DNA from: Bacteroidota bacterium
Lineage (GTDB): Bacteria > Bacteroidota > Bacteroidia > Sphingobacteriales > Sphingobacteriaceae
Direction of reading: 5' to 3'
DNA length: 32,721 nucleotides
Assembly (NCBI GenBank): GCA_013285685.1
Contig: JABDHD010000033.1
Coordinates: forward strand, 4,565-37,285
Shown: positions 15,440 to 23,402 of the stretch, in pieces
Layout of the letters: every line of letters begins with the position of its first letter
How positions within the stretch are numbered: position 1 is the first letter of the stretch
Position numbers and translations under genes: made by a program
The notes under the pieces: generated by a model
Told to the model about the DNA's origin: nothing
The model's database searches: none
What the model saw: the letters and a program-made list of their open reading frames with translations, nothing else

Positions 15440-16471
15440 TCATTCCGGTTTCCTTATAAAACCCAGCTTGCTGGTATCCGCGTTGGTAAGCGTCGGATAA
15501 ATATCATCAGCCGTATTTGGTTTGCCGTCTCTTCCTACCGAGAACAATAAATATTTGTTACCTTTTTTGCTATACCGGAAGGGAGTCGCATTATCGCCGA
15601 TTTTAGCTGACGATAAAGGATCGTATATATTAGTGAAACTGCCTTTGGTGTCAAGTTGCTGCAAACTATCTGGGTAAGTTCCATTTTGAAGCTTGTAAAA
15701 CTCAACGTTTTTCACCAGTTCATTTACCTCGGTTTGTGCAATTTCTGAAAATCCGGTCCTGACGACATCGGAGGTCATCATAAAATGAAAAAGAAAGGCA
15801 TAAACACCTATCGTGATCAGCATTCCTATCGCGCCCATAATAATGAACACTTTATCCTTGAAATGCACAATACCTAATATCAATAGCACAAGGCCCGCAA
15901 AAAAACCAAGCGCCGGTATGAGGCAAAGCAACCCTAAAAGGTATATGGGCTTAAAAGTAAGCGGAGTTTTGGCCCTGGTTCCTGTGGCCTGGGCCATACC
16001 GCTATTAGCAAGGCGCATGAAATGAGCCGCCTGGTCTTCAGATGAAAAACACCAGGCCGGTAAAAGATAATAGCCGTTAAAGCGCGTTATGATATAAACA
16101 TAGTCGCCGGTTCTTTCCACTTGCCTTATGTCTTCATACCTTAAAAAGTTGGTGGCAGTTTCATCCGTAATCTCGATTCCTGTCGCAAAGGGTTTAAACG
16201 TCTTTTTACCATTGGGAAAAGGCGTTTGTTCATAAAGCCGCCTGATTCGTTTTTTTGCAACCAGGTAGGGGATGCCAAACAAAAATGGGAGCAATATTAT
16301 GCCCATAAAGATGACAGTAACCAGGTAAAATGACGATAGGGGTATGAATGCCGATAAAAGAAGGTCGAGGGCCAATAAAAGCAATAAGCGCAGCACCCAT
16401 CCTCTTTTTAAACTGTAGATACGGTAAAACTCATTGTGATCCAGTTCGGTTATTTCGGTGATAATTTCCAT
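15440..16471 (-). CDS. YcxB-like membrane protein with C-terminal GspG-like domain
   Basis: A 343-residue membrane protein. Transmembrane helices lie at about 27-46 and 50-72. A YcxB-like soluble segment follows at about 85-160 (IEITDETATNFLRYEDIRQVERTGDYVYIITRFNGYYLLP). Two or three more helices lie at about 174-235. The last 100 residues (VKNVEFYKLQNGTYPDSLQQL…YDPLSSAKIG…LLFSVGRDGKPNTADDIYP) resemble the C-terminal part of type II secretion pseudopilin GspG, including the acidic calcium-site-like GKPNTADDIYP. It has no prepilin leader, so it is not a pseudopilin itself. It lies 33 bp downstream of the amidohydrolase gene on the same strand. Function unknown. Confidence 0.75.
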   Translation of the reverse strand: MEIITEITELDHNEFYRIYSLKRGWVLRLLLLLALDLLLSAFIPLSSFYLVTVIFMGIILLPFLFGIPYLVAKKRIRRLYEQTPFPNGKKTFKPFATGIEITDETATNFLRYEDIRQVERTGDYVYIITRFNGYYLLPAWCFSSEDQAAHFMRLANSGMAQATGTRAKTPLTFKPIYLLGLLCLIPALGFFAGLVLLILGIVHFKDKVFIIMGAIGMLITIGVYAFLFHFMMTSDVVRTGFSEIAQTEVNELVKNVEFYKLQNGTYPDSLQQLDTKGSFTNIYDPLSSAKIGDNATPFRYSKKGNKYLLFSVGRDGKPNTADDIYPTLTNADTSKLGFIRKPE

Positions 16472-16504
16472 TACGGTTTATAGGTTATTATACTTACAAA
16501 TTGG

Positions 16505-17779
16505 TCAATTGGTATAAATAATGCCGTCCTTCATTACCAGCTTTACCTGTTTTACAGCTTTTATATTTGCAGAAGGATCGCCTTCAACGGCAACGAGGTC
16601 GGCAAGATACAAGGGTTTAATATTGCCCAATAGTTTCAATCCAAAAACTTCGGCGTTTACCGAAGTGGCAGACCGTAACACATCAATAGGTTTCATTCCG
16701 TATTCAGCCATCAGGATCATTTCGCGGGCGTTATCGCCATGCGGGAAGACGCCCACGTCGCCGCCCATGCAAATGGTAACGCCGGCCTTCATCGCTTCGG
16801 TAAAAATATAGTGCTTTTGTTTAACGCCTGCAGGGTCAGGGTCGGTCCCTTTTTTCCAGCCGTGATAGGTAGCGATGGCCTCCGTGGCGGCAACAGTAGG
16901 GCAAAGCGCGATGCCTTTTTCCTTCATCATAGCAAAAAGTTCCGGTGTGCCGCCGTCGCCATGCTCGATAGTATTTACCCCGGCCAGTATGGCCCTGCGC
17001 ATGCCTTCGGTAGTACCCGAGTGAACGGCGACAATGCGCCCGCTGCTATGCGCAACCTCAACAGCAGTTTTTAACTCTTCCAAAGTAAAAGTCGGTTCAG
17101 CCTCTTCATTATCGCCCCAGCGGTAATCTACATAAATTTTTACCACATCGGCGCCATGGCCTATCTGCGAGCGCACCGCATGCGTAATGCCGTCTATTCC
17201 ATCAGCTTCTTCGCCACCCTTCAGGTTGTCAGTTTCGTTCACCAAAACTTTTGGCCCGTAACTGCCGGTGGCTACGATGGCGCGCGTAGCGCAGAGCATC
17301 CTCGGGCCGGGAACAATCCCTTTCTCAATCGCCTTTTTTAAACCCACATCATCATATCCGGCACCTTCGGTACCCAAATCCCTTACCGTGGTAAAACCCG
17401 CCATCAGCGTTGCCTTGGCATGGGTAACTGCCCGCGCGGTGCGTTCGGCGCGGCTTTCGGTTAAAACCTGGTCGTCCCAGCTGGTTTCATTATAAGGGTG
17501 AAGGAACAAATGCGAATGGCCTTCGATCATACCGGGCATAAGGGTGGTACCGGGTAAATCGATTGTCTTTGAAGAAGATGGTGCCGTGATGGATGAGGGT
17601 TCGCCAGCCGCCTCGATATGATTACCCTTTACCAACACCCACCAGCCGGTATGCATTTCTTTTCCGTCGAAAACGCGATCGGGTTTGAGTAGAATGTAAG
17701 CATTGTCGGGGCTTTGTTGTGCAAAAAGCTGTGCAAAAAATAGCGTGGCAAACAGCAGCGACAGTATAATTTTTTTCAT
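16505..17779 (-). CDS. Exported metal-dependent amidohydrolase
   Basis: A 424-residue periplasmic hydrolase with a signal peptide (MKKIILSLLFATLFFAQLFA, then Q21). The amidohydrolase metal ligands are all visible: HxH in MIEGHSHLFLH (His88, His90), the bridging Lys214 (DVVKIYVDYRW), His253 (VAVHSGT), His273 (NTIEHGDG) and Asp341 (MGGDVGVFP). It resembles the imidazolonepropionase/prolidase-like branch that cleaves small cyclic amides or dipeptides; the substrate cannot be given. The frame is open 94 codons further upstream, but that part overlaps the divergent sigma gene, so ATG 17779 before the signal peptide is used. Confidence 0.9.
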   Translation of the reverse strand: MKKIILSLLFATLFFAQLFAQQSPDNAYILLKPDRVFDGKEMHTGWWVLVKGNHIEAAGEPSSITAPSSSKTIDLPGTTLMPGMIEGHSHLFLHPYNETSWDDQVLTESRAERTARAVTHAKATLMAGFTTVRDLGTEGAGYDDVGLKKAIEKGIVPGPRMLCATRAIVATGSYGPKVLVNETDNLKGGEEADGIDGITHAVRSQIGHGADVVKIYVDYRWGDNEEAEPTFTLEELKTAVEVAHSSGRIVAVHSGTTEGMRRAILAGVNTIEHGDGGTPELFAMMKEKGIALCPTVAATEAIATYHGWKKGTDPDPAGVKQKHYIFTEAMKAGVTICMGGDVGVFPHGDNAREMILMAEYGMKPIDVLRSATSVNAEVFGLKLLGNIKPLYLADLVAVEGDPSANIKAVKQVKLVMKDGIIYTN

Positions 17780-17872
17780 TTCAGATAAAGATAATGGTCT
17801 TTTAAGCATAAAAACTAAAATTATTTTCAATCCGATGCAACCATTGCCCCATGCTTCCCATCTTACCTGTAA

Positions 17873-18445
17873 ATGATGTTTTTGGAGAACAAATACCCAA
17901 TAGACGAACTGGTAAAACGATGCAAAGCCGGGGAACGAAAAGCCCAGGAAATGCTGTACAAACAGTTTGCATCCAAAATGCTGGGGGTGTGCTGCAGGTA
18001 TGCTACCGACAGGATGGAAGGGGAAGATATGATGCAAAACGGGTTTATCCGGGTTTTTCAAAAGATCGGCGATTTCCGGGGCGAGGGCTCATTTGAAGGA
18101 TGGATGAGGCGCATTATGGTGCATAGCTCGATTGAATACTACCGCAAACATCATAAAATGATGCAGCTGGTTGAGTTGGATGAAGCCGGAGCAGAAAGCT
18201 CCACAAACCCGCTTGCAACTGCTAAATTGGAGGCAAACGATTTGTTATTGCTGATACAGCAGCTTTCGCCGGGATACCGCATCGTTTTTAACTTGTACGC
18301 CATTGAGGGGTATTCGCACCGGGAGATTGCGACGATTGTAGGAATAACAGAAGGTGCTTCAAAGTCGAAGCTATCGAGGGCGAGAGGTATACTAAGGGAA
18401 CAGATAATAAAAATGGAAGGTAAAAAATATGGATATGCAGGATAA
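17873..18445 (+). CDS. ECF-type RNA polymerase sigma factor
   Basis: A 190-residue sigma-70 family protein of the ECF group. Region 2 spans about residues 8-80 (AQEMLYKQFASKMLGVCCRYATDRMEGEDMMQNGFIRVFQKI…GSFEGWMRRIMVHSSIEYYRK). Region 4 spans about 122-180 (LLLIQQLSPGYRIVFNLYAIEGYSHREIATIVGITEGASKSKLSRARGIL) with a helix-turn-helix. Two adjacent ATGs (17873, 17876) are possible. The next gene overlaps its end by 17 bases and encodes a probable membrane-bound partner. It is divergent from the amidohydrolase, with 93 bp between them. Confidence 0.93.
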   Translation: MMFLENKYPIDELVKRCKAGERKAQEMLYKQFASKMLGVCCRYATDRMEGEDMMQNGFIRVFQKIGDFRGEGSFEGWMRRIMVHSSIEYYRKHHKMMQLVELDEAGAESSTNPLATAKLEANDLLLLIQQLSPGYRIVFNLYAIEGYSHREIATIVGITEGASKSKLSRARGILREQIIKMEGKKYGYAG

Positions 18446-19214
18446 AGAATTTGACGAATTGTTCCGGGCGAAACTTGATAGTTTTGAAACCGAACCATCG
18501 GCAAACGTGTGGCCGGGGATAGCAGGTGAATTAGATTCGGCCAAACGCAGGAGAACCCTGGCTCCCTGGCTTAGCATAGCTGCAGGCATTGTGGTTTTGA
18601 TAGGGGTCGGACTTTTCTTTATCCCGAAGAAAACAAATACCATTATGCACCTTCCCGTTAAACCTGGTATAGCCAAGGCTTTGCAGCCGGGAACTACGAC
18701 CCAAACGGCACCGGGTCAAGCCATTCAGACTTCGCCGGTAAAAAGCGACCCGGTTAAACCAAAGGAAGGCAGCGAAGTGGCGCGTGTTCAACATAACCAG
18801 CCGGCAACCATCACTTCGCTGAAAAGTGTCGACACGGCCGGCTTAGCGCCCAAAGAAGCAAAAAGTAATGAACCGCAATTAATGGCAAATGTTTCGCAGC
18901 CAACTACCGTTAAAACACCCGTTGTTCCGGACCCGGCAATACAGTTGGCGGTAAAGACAGGCATCGACCAGCTGACTGCTGCCAGTCTGAAAGCCGATAA
19001 ATTGGCAAGCCAGGCCCCCACGGATAACAAGAAGGACTCTGTTTTGGTGAAACGGAAGCACAAAATTCACAACTTCGGCGATTTGGTCAACCTGGTTGTG
19101 GATAAGCTGGACAAACGCCAGGATAAGGTGATCCAGTTTGCAGATGATGAGGACGGCGACTCGCATCTTACGGGGGTTAACCTGGGGATTGTAAAGATCA
19201 AAAAGGGAGAATAA
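18429..19214 (+). CDS. Single-pass membrane protein, probable anti-sigma factor
   Basis: A 261-residue protein. Residues 1-44 are cytoplasmic and polar (KEFDELFRAKLDSFETEPSANVWPGIAGEL), one transmembrane helix lies at about 46-64 (WLSIAAGIVVLIGVGLFFI), and a long low-complexity Thr/Pro/Ala/Lys-rich region follows. The C-terminus is basic, then acidic (LVDKLDKRQDKVIQFADDEDGD). No zinc-binding anti-sigma motif is seen, so the assignment rests on the 17-base overlap with the ECF sigma gene and on topology. This layout recurs in Bacteroidota as sigma/membrane partner/outer-membrane protein. Release of the sigma factor by proteolysis of this protein is conceivable but not shown. Confidence 0.7.
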   Translation: MDMQDKEFDELFRAKLDSFETEPSANVWPGIAGELDSAKRRRTLAPWLSIAAGIVVLIGVGLFFIPKKTNTIMHLPVKPGIAKALQPGTTTQTAPGQAIQTSPVKSDPVKPKEGSEVARVQHNQPATITSLKSVDTAGLAPKEAKSNEPQLMANVSQPTTVKTPVVPDPAIQLAVKTGIDQLTAASLKADKLASQAPTDNKKDSVLVKRKHKIHNFGDLVNLVVDKLDKRQDKVIQFADDEDGDSHLTGVNLGIVKIKKGE

Positions 19215-19239
19215 ACAAATAAATAAACACATCCATTTA

Positions 19240-19266
19240 TAGCGATGGGTTTTAAACCTATCGCTA
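19240..19266 (+). promoter_or_regulatory. Hairpin between the anti-sigma and beta-barrel genes
   Basis: The arms tagcgatgggttt (19240-19252) and aaacctatcgcta (19254-19266) pair with one G-U and form a strong stem 25 bases before the beta-barrel start. There is no T-tract, so it may be an RNA processing or attenuation structure rather than a terminator. Confidence 0.45.
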
Positions 19267-19290
19267 CAGGAAAAATTATGTAATCACAAT

Positions 19291-20073
19291 ATGAAACGAC
19301 TAATATTAACAGCACTATTTATGGCTGGCGCTTTATTTAGCTTCGGCCAATCCACAAGCAACGATACATCGAAAAATAATGGTTCATTTTCGATTCATAT
19401 TGGCGGCCATCAAAGCAACGATTCGACGTATCATTATAAAGGGCATTACCCCAGGGGCTTTATCGGCATAACGCTTTCACGGCTCGATCTTGGATTAGCA
19501 ACCCTGGTTGATCACGGCAGTTTTACGCTGCAATCGCAAAACCAGTTTTTAAGCTACAGGCAATGGAAAACCAGCAATGTAGGCTTTGATGTTTTCCAGA
19601 TGGGGATAAAGTTCAGCCCGAATTTTAAACTGTATGCATCGGCCGGTTTTGATTGGACATTGATACGTTTGCATGACAATATCACCATTTTGCGCAATCA
19701 GCCCACTTTAACCTACAGGCAGGACAGCATACAATACAGTAAGAATCGCTTTTCGTCCAGCTACCTGCGGGTACCGCTCTCGTTTGCCTTTCAAACCAAT
19801 GAAGACCGCCATGGAACCCGCTGGCACTTTATAGCCGGCCCCGAAGGCGGCTTTTTGCTGGAGGGCATGATAAAACAGATCAGTAAGGAATTTGGCAAGC
19901 AAAAGTTTTATAACCCTTATCATTTCAGCACTTTCGAATATGGGGGCTTTGCACGGGTTGGTTATGGCGACTTTGGCATATTTGCAAAATACTATGCCAA
20001 TGATATGTTCCAGGACAGCCCGGCCCAGCAGGGATTGAAGAATTTTTCATTCGGGTTTACGCTTGGGTTCTGA
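19291..20073 (+). CDS. Outer-membrane beta-barrel protein
   Basis: A 260-residue exported protein with a signal peptide (MKRLILTALFMAGALFSFG, then Q20). The rest is an alternating hydrophobic/polar pattern with many aromatic residues (FIGITLSRLDLGL, FKLYASAGFDWTLI, SSYLRVPLSFAF, WHFIAGPEGGFLL, YGGFARVGYGDFGIFAKYY) and it ends in Phe (FSFGFTLGF), the usual mark of outer-membrane barrels. It probably has eight strands, PorT/OmpX-like. It follows the sigma/anti-sigma pair and may be a target or partner of that module. Ligand unknown. Confidence 0.8.
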   Translation: MKRLILTALFMAGALFSFGQSTSNDTSKNNGSFSIHIGGHQSNDSTYHYKGHYPRGFIGITLSRLDLGLATLVDHGSFTLQSQNQFLSYRQWKTSNVGFDVFQMGIKFSPNFKLYASAGFDWTLIRLHDNITILRNQPTLTYRQDSIQYSKNRFSSSYLRVPLSFAFQTNEDRHGTRWHFIAGPEGGFLLEGMIKQISKEFGKQKFYNPYHFSTFEYGGFARVGYGDFGIFAKYYANDMFQDSPAQQGLKNFSFGFTLGF

Positions 20074-20182
20074 CGAACTGACGGGGATTCTTACGTAACC
20101 TCAGTGCGAAAAATCCGTATTACCAGTTTATTCGTTAATTTTGGCCTGCAAAAATAGCCGGATTGGTTAAAGCAATTATTGT

Positions 20183-20190
20183 TATTTTTG
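20183..20190 (+). promoter_or_regulatory. Candidate Bacteroidota -7 box
   Basis: The octamer tatttttg fits TAnnTTTG, with a TTG at 20163-20165 at plausible -33 spacing. It lies 34 bases before the ATG of the gene at 20225. A second octamer of the same type (taattttg) lies at 20136-20143. Confidence 0.4.
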
Positions 20191-20224
20191 CGGACAGATT
20201 AATTTAAACGGGCGCAAAGATCAA

Positions 20225-20836
20225 ATGAGATATATTCTGCTGGTGCTTTTAACTACAATTTGCTTGTCGGCATCGGCGCAATGGAGCCCGTTTAAAAAGA
20301 AATTCGTGCGCCCCGAGGCTGAATTATTAACTACCAGCTCGATAACCCGGTTTGCGCCCTATAAGGTTCTCAGTCCTAAAATTTCGCCGGTAAGCTTTGA
20401 CCCCAGCGATTACAGCCTGGAAGCCGCTGAGAACGTAGTGATGAAAGTTGCGCAGCATAACATGCGTTTCAGGGTTTATCATGACGCCAGCTATAATTTT
20501 ACTGAACTGGCCCATTTGTATGTGAAGGAAAGCCGTTACTCCGAAGCGATTTGGTTTTTGCTGCAGAGCAACAACATATCCCGCCAGGAGAACGACGACA
20601 AACATACTATCGAGAATTTGATAGATATTGCCACCATAAAGGCAAAGATGGGCGAGATTGCGCTTGCCCAGCAAGACCTGACAGAGGCCCATGACCTGGC
20701 TTATTCAAAGGGCCTGAATGAATACCTGGAGACCATTGAACTGGCCGGGCAGTACATCACCCAAAACAAACTCCCAAAGCAGAAAGCGGCCTTAATTTAT
20801 GCCGACGGCGCTCAAAATAATGGCAAGGCTGAATAA
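20225..20836 (+). CDS. Exported helical-repeat (TPR-like) protein
   Basis: A 203-residue protein with a signal peptide (MRYILLVLLTTICLSASA, then Q19). Residues about 70-185 contain paired helices resembling TPR units (FTELAHLYVKESRYSEAIWFLLQSNNI; NLIDIATIKAKMGEIALAQQDLTEAHDLA). It has no catalytic motif and no specific family that I can name. It has its own candidate promoter and is followed by an intrinsic terminator, so it appears monocistronic. A role as a periplasmic scaffold is inferred only from the repeat type. Confidence 0.75.
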   Translation: MRYILLVLLTTICLSASAQWSPFKKKFVRPEAELLTTSSITRFAPYKVLSPKISPVSFDPSDYSLEAAENVVMKVAQHNMRFRVYHDASYNFTELAHLYVKESRYSEAIWFLLQSNNISRQENDDKHTIENLIDIATIKAKMGEIALAQQDLTEAHDLAYSKGLNEYLETIELAGQYITQNKLPKQKAALIYADGAQNNGKAE

Positions 20837-20946
20837 TAAAAGCGTCGTTATTTAGTTAAGTATGAACGTGCTATTGTAACAATATCGTCAAATGCGAAAT
20901 GTTTTGTTGAACAATTGAAACATTATTGTATTATTGTTAGTCATAT

Positions 20947-20976
20947 AAAAGAGACGGCATTAAGCTGTCTCTTTTT
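20947..20976 (+). terminator. Intrinsic terminator
   Basis: A 12-bp stem (aaaagagacggc paired with gctgtctctttt, one G-U) with a five-base loop attaa, followed by a T-tract (20972-20976). It lies 110 bases after the TPR-like gene and just before the S41 protease gene. Confidence 0.85.
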
Positions 20977-21051
20977 ATTTATACATTAGCAACTTAATAG
21001 GCACAACAATTGATGTTATTGAATATACCCGATTTAAAGACAGTAAAAGAC

Positions 21052-23202
21052 ATGTTTAAAAGAATTTATTTAATGCTGGTGATAGGTGTCGCACTCGCCT
21101 GCCATGCAGCGCCCCGCAAACCTATTAAAGTTGCCGGCTCAAACGACCTGCAACCTGATGAGCAGGAAAGTATCGTTTGTAAAACCGTAGCAGAACTTAT
21201 TTCCAATTATAACTATAAAAAGGTACCGCTGAACGATTCAATTTCGGAAGTGATATTTAACCGATACATAAAAATGCTTGACGAAGGCCACAATTATTTG
21301 CTTGCTTCGGACATTGCCGATTTTAGCAAATACAAGGACGTTTTGGACGATGACGTAAAAAGCGGCAACCTTAACGATGTCTTCTACATTTTTAATGTTT
21401 ACCAAAAACGGTATATCGAACATGTAAAATATTCGATAGCACAACTGGCTAACGACTTCGATTTCAGCCAAAATGAAACTTTTGTTTATGACCGCGAAAA
21501 GCTGCCCTGGGTCGCATCGCAAACCGAAATGGATAAGCTTTGGACGCTCCGTACCAAATACGACCTGCTGAACTTAAAACTTGCGGATCCGGACATGGCC
21601 AAGGATAAAGAAACGCTTAAAAAACGATACGACAACCTGTTATCGCAGGCGAACAAGCTAAACAACCAGGATGTTTTCGGGGCGTTTATGGATGCTTTTA
21701 CCAATGCTATCGACCCGCATACCAATTATTTTACACCTTCAAATGCTGCAAATTTTAATATTGACATGTCGCGCCAGTTGGAAGGGATTGGAGCGGGCTT
21801 AAATATCGATAATGATTATGTTGTTATTAAATCCATCGTTGCAGGCGGCCCTGCCGACAAGAGCAAGCAACTTGGGGTTGATGACCGCATTGTTGGCGTG
21901 GCACAAGGTAAAGAAGGCGAGTTTCAGAACATTATTGGCTGGAGGATAGAGAATGCCATTGCATTGATCCGCGGCACCAAAGGCACCACGGTAAGGTTAG
22001 AGATATTGCCAAAAGGCACCGCTGTTTCGGGCAAGCCTAAGATTGTTGAGATGGTAAGGGAAAAGATCATTTTAAAGGACGAATCGGCCAAAAAAGAGAT
22101 CAAAACTTATCAAAGCAATGGTAAGACCATTAAAATAGGTATTATTTCTGTACCGGCTTTTTATATCGACTTTAATGATTACCGCTCAGGCAACCCGAAT
22201 TACAAGAGCACTACACATGATGTTAAGTTACTGCTCGACTCGCTCAAACAAGAAGGTGTTGACGGTGTGGTAATGGATATGCGCGAAAATGGCGGCGGTT
22301 CGCTGATGGAAGCCATCGAGCTTACCGGTTTATTTATCAAAACAGGCCCGGTGGTGCAGGTACGCGATTCCGGCAACCAAGTAGAGCAGGATAAGGATGA
22401 AGATCCGTCCATCGCCTATAGCGGCCCATTGGCCATATTGGTTGATAGGTTCAGCGCTTCGGCTACAGAGATTTTCTCGGGCGCCATACAGGATTATGGA
22501 CGCGGTATTATTATCGGTACCCAAACCTATGGAAAAGGATCGGTACAAAATGCTATCGACCTGGATAAAATCCCTGCCCTGCATGACCGCGTTGCAGAGT
22601 TTACGGCCAAAGCAGGTAAAGTGTCTACCGGCAGCCAAAGCACTTTTGGCCAGCTGAATTTAACCATCGCCAAGTTTTACCGCATTACCGGTAATTCCAC
22701 CCAACATAAAGGGGTAATGCCGGATATCCAGTTCCCGTCGGTTATCCCCATGGACAAATATGGCGAAGATACCGAGCCGTCTGCTATGCCTTTTGACGTG
22801 ATCGCCAAAACCGATTACACCAAGGTTGGCGATTTTACAGCTGTATTGCCGCAGTTGAAACAACTGCATGATCAGCGTATGGCTGCCAGCGCCAGCTATA
22901 AATACTTATTGGATGATATAGCCGACTTTAAAAAGCATGATGACGAAAAGAGCATTGTTTTGAACGAGGATCAGCTGAAAAAGCAACGTGAAGCCGACGA
23001 TAAGAAATCATTTGATAACGAGAACGACCGGCGTGTTGCGATGGGGCTACCGGCTTTGAAAAAAGGCCAGCCCAAGCCGACAAATGAAGACCTCGACTTT
23101 TTAAAGAAAGAGGCCGGCCAGATACTTACAGATTATATAGGCATCGATAATAAATTTACCAGCACCACAGGCGGAGGGTTGGGTAGTCCGGCAAATCAAT
23201 AA
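21052..23202 (+). CDS. Carboxy-terminal processing protease, S41A family (Prc/Ctp-like)
   Basis: A 716-residue periplasmic serine protease of the Prc/tail-specific type. The signal sequence at 1-22 (MFKRIYLMLVIGVALACHA) is followed by a helical N-terminal domain to about 230. The PDZ domain is at about 240-330 (LEGIGAGLNI…GGPADKSKQLGVDDRIVGV), and the protease core (GVVMDMRENGGGSLMEA, VDRFSASATEIFSGAIQDYG, GTQTYGKGSVQN) contains the Ser470/Lys495 catalytic dyad 25 residues apart as in the family. The C-terminal part resembles the Prc tail domain. The frame extends upstream to ATG 21013 and TTG 21010, but ATG 21052 starts directly at the signal peptide. It probably trims lipoproteins or cell-wall enzymes. 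Confidence 0.92.
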   Translation: MFKRIYLMLVIGVALACHAAPRKPIKVAGSNDLQPDEQESIVCKTVAELISNYNYKKVPLNDSISEVIFNRYIKMLDEGHNYLLASDIADFSKYKDVLDDDVKSGNLNDVFYIFNVYQKRYIEHVKYSIAQLANDFDFSQNETFVYDREKLPWVASQTEMDKLWTLRTKYDLLNLKLADPDMAKDKETLKKRYDNLLSQANKLNNQDVFGAFMDAFTNAIDPHTNYFTPSNAANFNIDMSRQLEGIGAGLNIDNDYVVIKSIVAGGPADKSKQLGVDDRIVGVAQGKEGEFQNIIGWRIENAIALIRGTKGTTVRLEILPKGTAVSGKPKIVEMVREKIILKDESAKKEIKTYQSNGKTIKIGIISVPAFYIDFNDYRSGNPNYKSTTHDVKLLLDSLKQEGVDGVVMDMRENGGGSLMEAIELTGLFIKTGPVVQVRDSGNQVEQDKDEDPSIAYSGPLAILVDRFSASATEIFSGAIQDYGRGIIIGTQTYGKGSVQNAIDLDKIPALHDRVAEFTAKAGKVSTGSQSTFGQLNLTIAKFYRITGNSTQHKGVMPDIQFPSVIPMDKYGEDTEPSAMPFDVIAKTDYTKVGDFTAVLPQLKQLHDQRMAASASYKYLLDDIADFKKHDDEKSIVLNEDQLKKQREADDKKSFDNENDRRVAMGLPALKKGQPKPTNEDLDFLKKEAGQILTDYIGIDNKFTSTTGGGLGSPANQ

Positions 23203-23222
23203 TATTTAATTGCATAAACAAC

Positions 23223-23244
23223 AAATCCCGGGTGACCGGGATTT
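23223..23244 (+). terminator. Hairpin terminator after the S41 protease gene
   Basis: A 9-bp perfect stem aaatcccgg/ccgggattt with loop gtga lies 20 bases after the stop codon and is followed by a T-rich stretch (attgttt). Confidence 0.7.
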
Positions 23245-23271
23245 ATTGTTTATAGGCGATTTTGGTTGTTT

Positions 23272-23387
23272 GTAGAGACGCGATACTTCGCGTCTTCCGC
23301 TGACAGGTAATAAACGTTGAGATGCGCAAGAAAATTATTGCTTAATTTTATCATTTCGTTCAGAGACGCGACGTATCGCGTCTCTAC
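23272..23387. repeat. Pair of gagacgcg hairpin repeats
   Basis: gtagagacgcgatacttcgc begins the first hairpin (23272-23295) and cagagacgcgacgtatcgcg begins the second (23361-23387). Each folds on itself (agacgcga…tcgcgtct), and the two are near-inverted copies separated by about 65 bases. Together they fill most of the gap between the convergent protease and oxidoreductase genes. Confidence 0.75.
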
Positions 23388-23402
23388 ATTGAAAAGCTGC
23401 GT

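Noticed and set aside
17780..18061. 94-codon upstream extension of the amidohydrolase frame
   Set aside because: It overlaps the divergent ECF sigma gene and would bury a clear signal peptide starting at 17779.
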